Of a stretch of DNA of 64,000 bases, positions 21,419 through 32,158 are shown in pieces. Where the stretch lies: contig JAQFVV010000056.1 of the NCBI GenBank assembly GCA_028023455.1, positions 1,672,001-1,736,000 on the forward strand. Direction: 5' to 3'. The position numbers and the translations under genes are program-made. The DNA is from Epiperipatus broadwayi (Eukaryota; Onychophora; Udeonychophora; Euonychophora; Peripatidae). The notes below the pieces were generated by a model. That model saw nothing but the letters and a program-made list of their open reading frames with translations, ran no database searches and had not been told where the DNA came from. Position 1 is the first letter of the stretch. Each line of letters begins with the position of its first letter.

Positions 21419-22994
21419 ATGGACAGCCATCCAAAGAAAGTCATGGGGGAAAGCCAAATTATTATGTCACCAACCTACTGGCTACAGATGAAAATGATGA
21501 TGGAGACAGTCCAACAGGAATGGGGTTTTAAAATAAGGGAAGATTTGCAAACCCTAGGCAGAGAAATGGAGAAAAATAATCAAAATATAGAGAAAAATAA
21601 TCAAAATATAGAGAAGTTCCAGAAGGAGTTGGGGAGATTGGGAGTAAACTGCCAGCAGGAAGTGTTCAAACTGGAGGAGCCTTCTCAGAAGAAAATGATA
21701 AACCTGGAGAAGTACCCAGTGGATATTGCAGAGAGTAAGAAGGGTAGCCAAGAGAAAATAGATGTAGAGGGAGGAGAAGCAGGAGAAATTCCTGGAGGAA
21801 ATTTAGGGGATAGTGATGATCAGGATGGTGAACCAAGAGAAGAAAATCTATTCCATAAAAGGGGAAAATTTGAATGTCTTGATGTTGCAAAAGACTCAGA
21901 TATGGATTGCCATTATCATTACAAACAAGTAAAGTTGGCAGATCCAGAAGATCGTCTCCAAGAAAACAAGCATGCTGAAACTGCAGATTCTTGTATGCCA
22001 GGCAATGAGAATGCTAAAAAGGATATAATTGATATATCGGAGGTAGAACCAGTAAAAGGAGTAAATACAGAGGAAGTAGAAAAGTCAGAATCCCCTTTTG
22101 AAATACGATTAAAAGAGCAAGGGATCGATTCAGAGGTTGTAGAAGAAATGTTACAAGTTAGTATGCAAAAAGAGATGTTGAAAATGAATAAAAAAATAGT
22201 TTAGCAAAGGGACATAGTAGGACAGAAAGGGAGTCAGAGAATATCATTAAATTAAAGCAAGTTGAAGAAACTTTAGAAGTTCCAACTAGAGATATTTTGA
22301 AGGAATCACACGTTGAAGATCCTATTACTGGTAAAGCAAAAATTGAGATTATTAAAAAGGAAGAAATTGAAATTATGAAGGCTGATATTGAAATTGTCAA
22401 CCCCCTTCAGAAAAACTGCTAAATGTGGAATATGTCACTAAAAGTGCAAAAGAAGACAGTAGAGCTAAGTCCGAGATTGAGGCCCTGTGGGATAGAGTGA
22501 TTTTTGATTGTGAGAGAAGCATGAATATTGCCAGAGCTCAAATGCGAAAGACAGGGTGGAAAAGAGAGAGGAGAAAAGAAGATATTGATGTTTTTAGGAG
22601 GGAAAACCAGAAAAGAGTTCAAACTCAGGATCTGAGAGAGGGATATGTTCGGAGATATCCTACATATTTTCCTTTTAGGAAGAAACTGCACCAAACCCAG
22701 ATGAAGTGTGGGAAGCATAGAAAACTCTGGGAAAGAGATGATGGTGGTGCCCGGATAGGACTGACAGTATGGAAAAGGAGGAGAAAAGAAGGTGCCTATG
22801 TCTGCAAGACTGGAAACCAGAAGGGGGTTCAAACTTGGAATTTAATAAAGAGATGTCTTCAGAGGTATCATAAGTATTTCCCATTTAGAAAGAAAGCCAA
22901 ACTGCAACCAGTCAGAAAGTCTGGAAGCTTCCTGGTATATGATAAGCTCCAGGAACCCAAAACGTTTCAAAACTTACTCCCAGACCCAACTTAG
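21419..22994 (+). pseudogene. gag-like protein of the LTR element, two frame changes
   Basis: The first frame (21419-22204, 261 aa) starts at ATG with G at +4. It has a Gln/Glu-rich, probably coiled-coil N-terminal third with a duplicated 'EKNNQNI', then a long acidic segment. It stops just after an A7 run (22190-22196). Reading on in the -1 frame stays open for about 70 more residues of similar Glu/Lys-rich composition, to a TAA near 22421. A further shift around the C5/A5 runs at 22401-22415 leads into the third frame, which begins before 22425 and ends at 22994. Its 189 residues are strongly basic. They contain two related copies of a module of about 70 residues, each starting 'LW[DE]R' and ending 'YFPFRKK'. 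I infer a particle or RNA-binding protein: acidic or coiled-coil assembly region first, basic nucleic-acid-binding region last. No zinc knuckle is seen. I recognise no family. The shifts may be mutations, assembly errors in homopolymers, or (the first) programmed frameshifting. Confidence 0.55.
22190..22196 (+). other. A7 run at the end of the gag-like frame
   Basis: The zero frame reads AAA AAA ATA GTT TAG, ending at 22204. A -1 slip on the run avoids the stop and enters an open frame of about 70 codons. It is a possible slippery site, but no pseudoknot was assessed and a simple indel is equally likely. Confidence 0.3.
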
Positions 22995-23467
22995 GTAGGA
23001 TTAGTTTTGATGATTACTCCTAGATTCTACAAAGATGATGCATGATCATTTATAGAATTGTCCCTACCCCAGTAGTTAGATATATATATTGTGTGTTCTT
23101 CTATATAGGTGATATTTATCAGATTAGTTAGCTAATTGGTGTTATATTATTCCAACCCAACAGTATATACATATTAAAATTTTGTGTGCTCATATATATG
23201 TATGTAATAACCACATGTTTAGCAAATTAGCATAGCCAAATAGCATTAGTATAACCAGTTATAGGTAGACGTGTGTAGCTTAGACTTTAGTCATAATGGT
23301 ATTAGTGTACTGTCATCACTTTAAGACCAGACAGCCAGGCAAGGTAAAAATTTTGCAAGTAATATTTTGTTTCATCATTTGTTTTGTTATGAAATAGTGG
23401 TATTATTGAGGGATATTCTTCACCAAGTAAAATCTTTTTTTTTTATTGATTTTTTTTTTGTAAGTTT
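22995..23467. other. non-coding 3' internal region of the LTR element
   Basis: AT-rich, with poly-T runs near 23433 and 23450. No polymerase domain is encoded between the gag-like region and the right LTR. Confidence 0.6.
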
Positions 23468-23474
23468 GGGGAAA
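23468..23474 (+). promoter_or_regulatory. polypurine tract of the LTR element
   Basis: GGGGAAA directly abuts the TG that opens the right LTR, the expected position for the plus-strand primer. It is short but correctly placed. Confidence 0.6.
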
Positions 23475-26400
23475 TGAAACAGATATTACTGTCCTTCTAT
23501 CTGTTTCACCTTTATGTCTCCATAGACACATCTATGCCGGTTTTGAACACTTTAGTACAAGTGTATATGTATACACACAGTGTTATATGCCTTTACACAG
23601 CTGTATATATACACACAGTTGTATATATATACACAGCGATATATTCATTTATGCAGTTATATATGTGGTCACAGTTTTATATGCATTCAAACAATTATAT
23701 GTATATTGTCACACATACAAGCACCTGTAAATGATAATGATATTAAATTTTGTATAGATATATTGCAGCATTTATATAAATAATATTGTATAAGGGTTAT
23801 TTTGTTTGGAAAATGTGGCTAAATATTCTTTAACAAGTTTGGTTTAAGTAAATTATAAATCACATGCGAAATTCACAGATTGGTAATAAGATTTTTATTT
23901 AGAATAATTCGCAGGTGGGATCAGATAGTCCCTGGGTTATTGACATTGTCTAGAGCTCATTCATCACGATTGTAATGACTTTCTTTTCCCAGATCAAACC
24001 AGTAAAAGTTTGGCAACAAGATAAAAAAAAGATAAGAATCAAAAGAGACCTAAGGCTAAAACTTAGAAGTCTGAATTGTGTTTTAAAAATAGATGGTCGC
24101 TGGCTTTTGATCTAGGGAATATAAATATTGCAGATTTTTTTTGAAATTCACTCTCTTTAGCTTTTTTTTCTTCTGAAAATTGTTGTGGAGACCAGAATCC
24201 AAAATGATCGAGTAAAATAATATATTTACTGGCTCGGAAGCCAGATGGCTACTCTCAATTCCTCTAAACATTCCTTTGAATAGACTTTCCAGCAACCTGC
24301 ATGGAGAATATGAAGAAATTTAACCTATCTGAAAGGCCACTGAAGATTATGATGCGGTCAGACGCCCTATTCCAACCACTATCATTGATATACGCTTCAA
24401 GTCCACTCAAGGAGGCAGAGAGAGATGGTAATCATTTTTAAAAAGGCTGCGGTATGAACTTTAAGCTATAAATTCTTATAACACTTTAAAAAGAACGTTC
24501 TATCTAAATTATAAAAAACTCTTTCAATTTTACCCTCTTATAAAAAGAAACTATCGGTCTGTGACTTTATATATAATGTAAAAGAAAAAAAAATCACTTA
24601 CTTTAATTTTATAAACTGCTGAAATCTTTTATGAACTAAAAGATTTCATATTTTTTTTATACTCATTAAATGTCCGAAATTTATTCTCTTCAATTCTTAC
24701 AAGCTAACGGTCTTGCCTAATTTCAGTAATTTTAATATTTTGTTTAAATGCATTTTGTTATGTTTAATATGTGATAATATGCTCAGATTTCGAAACAATG
24801 AAACTAAGTAAGTAATTTATAAAGGAGATAATTGTAATCTTCACTTAGACATTTTAAAAGCCTTGTTTATTTTATTAAATCATTGTTTCGAAATTATAAT
24901 ATTGGTAATAAACGAATGCGCTAACCACTCGTTGTTATCATAGTTATATATATATTGTAAAATCGTATTTTTTAAGATTTGCTTAACCGATCTTATATTA
25001 TAACCTTTGATATTTATTAGTTGGAAGGGGATATATATATATTGTCTAGAGATGATAAAGTATATTTGCTAATGTTTGTATTAAGTCCCATCGAATATAC
25101 TTTCCCTCCTTAATTAAGAATCTTTACATGCAGATTCAGGATCTTAACTAGATTATTTTTATATAGTTTAAGCCCATTTTATTAGCATACTTATAATGCT
25201 AATTTTAAGAACTGTTTTGAATTAGCTTGACAGATAAAAGCTATCTGTTTTAGGCGCAATTAATTATATGCATACTTATTGCTTTTTAATATATATATTG
25301 CGTGCATTGCGGGTGTGTTTTTATATAGTACACTTATATGTGTTACGTTTTGCTGCCTCTGACAAGGGTTCACGGTAACAAACCGCCCCTTTATTTAGTT
25401 CGGGTTACTGCTATCTTCATTAGAACTGGGGGCGTGAGGACCCAGATTTTTCCATAAAGCCAATCCGACTTCCTGAACTTTAGGTTCATATCTCAATAGC
25501 AGCAAACCGTCGGTCTCAGAGCAAACCGAGCATTTGATGCTGAAACTCATGAAGAATCACACACTCGCACTGCAAGTTTATTTCTTTAATATTTTATATA
25601 GCGCCATAGCGCATATATGTGGACCTAATGGTAACCAGTTCTTTTTCCCATATTAATTAATCATTCAGCTTTAGACTGGAGTTTGAATCTGGGTTATCAG
25701 TTTGAATCTGCATGATTCTGAGTTTATTTAGTTGCTCATTTAATTAGTATCTATAACAGCCTTTAAAACTGGCTGTACTCATCATCATCTCTACTAAAGT
25801 ATCAACTTCTAACTTCAGCAAGTCAAGTTCATAAGATGAGCATATTAAGTAATTAGGCATGACCTCTATAACTCACACACACATGTATTGTAATATGTTT
25901 AAAAGGGAACAGATGTACTTGATAACAGTCCCAACTATTGTAACATGCTTGCCTGTATTGAATACCTTGTGAAGATTATACAACCCCTGCCATTATGATA
26001 TTTTGTGTTAGATCATTTGTTATTGTTTTAATAAATTTTTTTAAATATAAACTGTTGTATATCTTTCTGGCTCAGACTCTAGATCAAACCAAACCACAGT
26101 ATCTTATCCAATCCATAGCATTTTATCCAATCCACAGTATATTATTAAATGTCACAGTTCATTACTCCAATTTCTTAATGAGTTTATATGCTATATATGT
26201 ATGTCTGGTATTTAAGATTGATAGTGTTGAATGTTATATATATCACTTATTTAGTAAGGTTAGTAATGACCTTAAGTCTCGTGTTTCTCCCTGTTCTATG
26301 TCGGCTCACGGTTAAATGAGAACTGAGTGTAGCCCCAGGAATGTCACTCATAAGGTGTTAAATTTGGAGTACTGGCAGATGAGTTGGAGTTTGGTCGGAT

Positions 26401-27016
26401 TAGAGGTCTCAACCACCTCACTACGGTCAGCTTTGGTANNNNNNNNNNNNNNNNNNNNNNNNNNNNNNNNNNNNNNNNNNNNNNNNNNNNNNNNNNNNNN
26501 NNNNNNNNNNNNNNNNNNNNNNNNNNNNNNNNNNNNNNNNNNNNNNNNNNNNNNNNNNNNNNNNNNNNNNNNNNNNNNNNNNNNNNNNNNNNNNNNNNNN
26601 NNNNNNNNNNNNNNNNNNNNNNNNNNNNNNNNNNNNNNNNNNNNNNNNNNNNNNNNNNNNNNNNNNNNNNNNNNNNNNNNNNNNNNNNNNNNNNNNNNNN
26701 NNNNNNNNNNNNNNNNNNNNNNNNNNNNNNNNNNNNNNNNNNNNNNNNNNNNNNNNNNNNNNNNNNNNNNNNNNNNNNNNNNNNNNNNNNNNNNNNNNNN
26801 NNNNNNNNNNNNNNNNNNNNNNNNNNNNNNNNNNNNNNNNNNNNNNNNNNNNNNNNNNNNNNNNNNNNNNNNNNNNNNNNNNNNNNNNNNNNNNNNNNNN
26901 NNNNNNNNNNNNNNNNNNNNNNNNNNNNNNNNNNNNNNCCTCACTACGGTCAGCTTTGGTATATTTTGCTTGGGCTCTGAATTTTGTTGCATGAGTGTAC
27001 AAATCTGACTGTTACA
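23475..27016 (+). repeat. 3' long terminal repeat, with a scaffold gap
   Basis: Matches the left LTR from 'TGAAACAGATATTACTG' to its terminal TTACA. It lacks the second 249-bp unit found in the left copy. It carries 500 Ns at 26439-26938. After removing the Ns and a 23-bp flank repeat it is about 3.02 kb. Scattered substitutions and short indels separate it from the left copy. Confidence 0.88.
26439..26938. other. assembly gap, exactly 500 N
   Basis: The 23 bases before the gap (CCTCACTACGGTCAG...GGTA) recur immediately after it, and the left LTR has the two sides joined with a single copy. The Ns therefore represent a placeholder between overlapping contig ends. Open frames drawn through the gap are artefacts. 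Confidence 0.95.
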
Positions 27017-27020
27017 CCAT

Positions 27021-27581
27021 TGCCACATTGAATTGTCTTATGGATTTTATAGACAATATGATTGTCAAAATAATTGCATAATATATCATAAAAAATATTA
27101 AAAGCTTCATAAAACTAACATACTATAACAAAAAAAACCCATAAAGCTAATAACTATCAAAAAAAATAATAATAAAGAGTTAGTGATCATGTGATGTTTA
27201 TTGGCTTAAATAAAGAATTTAAACATTTGAGTGCATGACTTGTGAATTTAAAAAAAATTTAATGTTTTAAAATTGATCTACATTTAGTTACAAAATGAGT
27301 AAAATATAGAAATAATTTTATATATATTGTGAAAACATAAGTCTTTCAAATAACCATCACAATCCATGAACTATGATAATAATAAAAATTGTTTAAAAAG
27401 TATTTTTTTCCTCCTAACAAAATATATATTATTTTTGATATAATTTGCTTTCAAATATTTGTTTTAATAATAACACTGATAAACCAAAAAGTCATAATAT
27501 TGAAATTAATCAATTTATACAAACATGCATATATACATTGAAGACAAATATAAATATACATTGCTTACAATATTATTTGGT
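27021..27581. other. AT-rich spacer, no gene seen
   Basis: Right flank of the LTR element. Nothing recognised. Confidence 0.45.
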
Positions 27582-28087
27582 CTACTTCTTTTAATAAAGT
27601 GCAAGGCTAAAACCTTTGACAGAAGTGCTTTAAAATGCTTATGTGACAGCCAATCAGATGTAATAATGACTGCACATTATTATTAGATATCTGCTAGTGC
27701 TTAATAAATTTATATATTTACATTTGTTACTATCATTTCATTAGATTTAAAAATTGCTTCATTGTAAATTGAAAGATTTCGCATTGTTTATTTATATATA
27801 ATATTTAGTGAATTAAATGTGAAGATGCTTTAAGCTTCACGCTCTTATTTCGGAATGCTTGAGTCTGACTTATTTATATATAAATTTAGTATAGAAGACA
27901 GTGGGTCCCATCTTTTTCTTGTGTTCTGGCTTGTGTTCTTGAATTGAGAGTTCCACGTGCAGTCATTATTATATCTGACTGGCTGTCACATAAGCATTTT
28001 ATGGCACTTCTGTCGAAGATTTTAGTTTTGCACGTTATTATTAGATATCTGCTAGTGCTTAATAAATTTATATACCTACTTCTTTTA
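27582..28087. mobile_element. 482-bp inverted-repeat insertion with 12-bp target duplication
   Basis: 'CTACTTCTTTTA' occurs at 27582-27593 and at 28076-28087. Between them a 78-bp arm starting GTGCAAGGC (27598) and ending ATGACTGCAC is repeated inverted at 27957-28034. Each arm is followed by the same 45-bp direct repeat ('TATTAGATATCTGCTAGTGC'...). No coding capacity. The long duplication favours a retroposition-like event over a cut-and-paste transposon, but I do not recognise the family. Confidence 0.65.
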
Positions 28088-28990
28088 CAAACTAATATTT
28101 AAAAATATAAATAACAATTGTGATTATTTCAATAAAAATAAAATAAATAGTTAAAAGTAGTTTTGCATAACAATTGTGTAATTATTTTTAAAAATGTATT
28201 AAATATAAAAACTGAAATTATATATAACTAAATTCACCCACTAAATCTGTTGTAAAAGTTTTCTACAATTGGTTGACATTTTTTCTTTCAATATAAAAAA
28301 ATAAAAATATCTTCGATTAAAACCACACACACACACGCACATAAATTATGTTATATTACCATGTTTTTTTTTGTTAAATACTACAGAATATTATCTACAT
28401 TCTTTATACAAAATATGCATATGTTGTGTGCAATATTTTTTGTTGTAGATTTTTGCAAACGGAAATTTAGCAGAAAATTGATCATCCACACTATTGAAAT
28501 ACTATTCACAAGAAAAAAGTTATTACTGAAGTCAGAAAGTAGCCGTACTAGAGTGCTAATTAACAAAAAATTCTTATCTTATTAAAATATAATTTGATGA
28601 TTAGCAGTTTTATACAAATAATATATTTCAAAAACATGTTCATAATAATCTTTTCCCATCAAACTGCAGTTAATATAAGTTAAAGAATAATATTATTTTC
28701 TGATAAAACCAGTCTTGTTGACTGTAATTGTATATACTGATGACTTAATGTATGTAAAGATTTATTATGCTTATTTCATTACATATATAATTGAAATCAG
28801 ATAAACATCATTAAATAATAAAGAAGCAATATTCAGCAGAATAGTACCAACTTCAAGAGGTGAGAATTAATCTTTTTACAGTTTCGTTTGCAGGTTTTAC
28901 TTTTTAATTCATAACAATTGGATAACCACTTATTGAGCAAGATTAGATGATTGGTTAAGTTTTTTTAGTTATGTAAATAAATTTCCAGTT
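28088..28990. other. AT-rich spacer, no gene seen
   Basis: A short CA run near 28325. Frames here look random. Confidence 0.45.
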
Positions 28991-29066
28991 TTCATTAGAT
29001 TCAAATCCAGGTTGTGGAAATAGCAGGCAAATACATTAATCATTAAATCACGAGGTGTTAATACAT
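28991..29066 (-). mobile_element. probable tRNA-derived SINE head
   Basis: On the minus strand, box A-like 'TGATTTAATGATTAATG' is followed about 45 nt later by 'CCTGGATTTGAATCT', a box B-like motif. The spacing is tRNA-like. The sequence is degenerate and differs from the class II SINE at 2.5 and 9.1 kb. Confidence 0.4.
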
Positions 29067-31302
29067 GCTATTATACAGATATAGCACCCATTAACACATA
29101 TTTATATATTAACATGCAATTTTTTTGTTTTTTAATATATTCAACAGCAATGGCTTTTAGAATCAAATCAAACATTTCCTTTATTTGTAATGAATTGTGA
29201 ACAGATGAAATTAATCTTGAAAAACTTTTTCAATTTTTTAAAAAATAAGATCTTCCTTTTATTTTCTATTCTAATAAGTTTGCTTTTTCCCTAAACACTT
29301 GAGCTTCTAGAATTTCCAGCAATAGAAAATTGGCAAGTTTAATTTCTTCTTTAGAAGTCTCAGTGGGCAAATAGGAACTTATAGAACATGAGAGTCCTGT
29401 TAGTTTAAATCTTCATTAGTTTTTAATCTTCTTTTTGAAAACCATCTGAATAGTGACTGGTTGTTATTTACAGCTTTTATTTATTTTTTTAATTGAAAGT
29501 AAATTAATGATAAACGGAGGAAAAAAGAATTGATGAAAATATTTATTCCAGTCACAATTTTAAACTTTTAAATTATAAAATAAAGTTTGCTTTTATTATG
29601 ATTATTTTTAAATTTGATGATAATTTTCCTAATGATAAATTTAATGGCTTTGTTTATAAATCCATTAATATAAATGAATATTGTTAAACAATGTTTTGAA
29701 CTTAATGATGCATAAAATAAAAATAATATAAATATTATTAACACAAATAAATTCTCTATTGTTTGCAAACACTTATTAATGGTTAAACTTTTTAATATAT
29801 TATCATTATTACGTATGATAAAGACCTCTGGGTTTATTCTAATTCTTCCAATTCCTAGCTTCTTTGCATCCCTCCAGCTAATTTCCAGTCTCTTCCAACT
29901 ACATCATATATAGTCATTTTTCATAGATATCTCGTTTAAAAATTTGCTTATCAATTTTTAATATATATATATGCAATGAGTTATGCATATTTATGGTGAC
30001 AGTTTGTGATTTTGACCTGGGTACCATAGATCTATCATAAACTATAGTGAAAAAGATCTGATTATGATTGTAGTCATAAGTACTTATATGTTTGTCTCAT
30101 ATTAAACTAGATAGCACTGTTAACGATGCAATGGTATAATGTCTAAATATTTAATAATACAATATATATACACATTTGACAGCTAAGTCAGATTCATGCT
30201 TTTTATTACTATGTGTTACTACTTCCAGTTCCTTTAATGCAATAAAAAAATCCCATTATATGACAGTTTCATATTGATCTCCATGTTGTCCAAGCATGCC
30301 TCCCTTTTCCTTGGTAGTTTTTTTGCACTATTACTCATAATAAATAGTCTGAAATCACTAATTTGTGTTTTTTTTTGCAAATGTGTGCACTGTTATGCAT
30401 GCTTCAAAGCTTATTTAATATGATGATATTCATACTAAATTAACTTGTCCAAAGACAGGTTAATTAATTTTGATCAAGCAGTAATGAATATCATTCATTG
30501 ATAATAGTTCCCACTGCCAGCATTTTAATAATTTTTATTCTAGCACTTGAATTGTTGGCCAACATTATAAACTTTAATGAGATCTTAAATTATTGAAAGA
30601 AGCATTTCTATATTAAATTTACATTGTTAAATTTATGTTTAAGTTAATTCATAGTAAAAATATATCTTATAGATATATCTTTCTTAATGTTTTATTTTAA
30701 ATTAATTGATTAAATGAAATTAATTGAATATGTTCTAACCATGTCCTGAAGTGAAACAATGCTCTATAACAGGTATCAGCAATTTTTTAATCAGCCGCTC
30801 TCCAAAGAAAGTCAGTAGGAACATTAGTACAATGATGCAGAGTCAGATGTAAACTTAATAGTTCAAAATTCTACTCATAAGATTTAAGCATTTAAAATAT
30901 CCATGCTATGTTACCATTTTTACATTTGTTCAAATGCTTTAACACTGAATAACTTAGGGTCATTTAATATAATTTCCAATTGTATGAATTATGGTTTAAA
31001 TGAAAATTGATAACTCATGCTTGAAATGGATTTTAAGTATTTCATAGTAGAAAAAGTGAGATTTACAAGAATATATCAATCATTTTAAGAGTGTATTTTT
31101 AGGTCACATTTTGTTAGAAAAGAAGAGCTATTTTCATCATTCAGAATTTTTTATCCTTCTGACATAACTTAGTAATACATTAGATTTCATATTTCCGATT
31201 CCAATTTGCTTTTACAAATAAACCAAATTTTGAAAATTTTATTGTAGCACTGTTTAAAAAAATGTAGAAATCAACATACTCCATTTTTTATTTTGCTTTA
31301 TA
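29067..31302. other. AT-rich spacer, no gene seen
   Basis: Several short palindromic AT stretches. No coding or RNA gene signal recognised. Confidence 0.45.
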
Positions 31303-32158
31303 AAAATATGGTCTGAAGTACTCTTTAATTCAAAATATAGTAACAGTCAATTTTAAATACGATAAAATTGTTTATTTATATTTAACTGTTATAAATTTTA
31401 TCTCATTCAAATTACTATCCAATTAATGCAATACACCAGTCTAAACGTTTTCATTTTTCAAAATTGTCTGAAAATACTTGCAAAGTGATGCCTTTTAATG
31501 CCTCCATTATTTTTTCATCACTTCTAAGTCCGCAAAAAAAAAAAAAAAATCGAGACATTTTTCATTTCAGATATTAAAAAAAATTGCATAAAGTGAAATT
31601 GAGCAAATATGGCTGATAGATGAGTCATGCTGAATTTAATTCAAAAGTGTTTCATACTCAAGGGCTTTGAGAGATGACACTTTCTTCGGGTGAAGCTTGC
31701 ATTTTTTTTGCCACAAAATGAAGCAAGTTACATTTGACAGCATCATGTAAATGTTTCAGAACATGCAGATAAAATACTTGACCATTATGAACTAAAGCTG
31801 AGCAAAATATGCCTTTTATATATATAAAAAAGCAGTTACTTTGACCTTGGGCTTCACTTACAATACTTTTTAGGGATGTGGTGAATTTTCATTTCAATTA
31901 AACCACTCATAAACTTGTGTTTTTATGAGATCAGCTTGCTTGTAATCTGTTTCAAGCATTACGACCATTTTCCCTGCTGTTTTCTATAAATGAAAGCAGA
32001 ATTTCACAATACATGGCATAACGATTTTACACAGGGATGTCATTTGGCAGACTGATGCAAAAGGATTCCTGAAAAACATGTGTAACAGCAAAAGTATCTA
32101 TTACAAAAAATGTGCAAAGCAGAGAATGATCTCAGTTACTTTGTGGGTCCACCCTTGT
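31303..32158 (-). pseudogene. degenerate mariner-like element with transposase relic
   Basis: The minus strand begins at about 32158 with an end reading ACAAGGGTGGACCCACAAAG, like mariner terminal repeats. It then shows scattered translated matches to mariner transposase across frames: a 'QVYEWFN' helix-turn-helix scrap, 'YLHVLKHLHDAVKCN'-like sequence from the middle-to-C-terminal part, and a C-terminal 'MEALKGITLQVF' followed by 'KRLDWCIALIG', matching the family's ALK...KRWDKCIALNG signature. A counterpart of the terminal repeat lies near 31303-31323 but is diverged. At about 0.86 kb against the usual 1.3 kb, the copy has lost the central catalytic region. Many stops and frameshifts: a dead, old copy. 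Confidence 0.65.

Larger units (their letters stand above)
16710..27020 (+). mobile_element. LARD-like non-autonomous LTR retrotransposon
   Basis: Two long direct repeats, 16714-19985 and 23475-27016, bracket an internal region of about 3.5 kb. Each repeat starts TG and ends CA, and the whole is flanked by CCAT (16710-16713 and 27017-27020), a 4-bp target duplication. A purine tract (GGGGAAA) ends at the base before the right LTR. The internal region holds one gag-like reading region broken by two frame changes. No protease, reverse transcriptase, RNase H or integrase motif is seen. The LTRs look about 1% different by eye outside one duplicated block, so insertion was recent and enzymes were presumably supplied in trans. 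Such long LTRs with a short, polymerase-free centre match large retrotransposon derivatives (LARDs), first described in plants. Confidence 0.85.

Noticed and set aside
23474-23783. Short Tyr/His-rich frames at the start of each LTR
   Set aside because: They are translations of the degenerate ACACAGTTATATATGT tandem repeats and carry no coding signal.
26316-27028. Long open frames crossing 26.3-27.0 kb on both strands
   Set aside because: They consist almost wholly of the 500-N gap. The flanking codons are LTR sequence and the gap itself is spurious.
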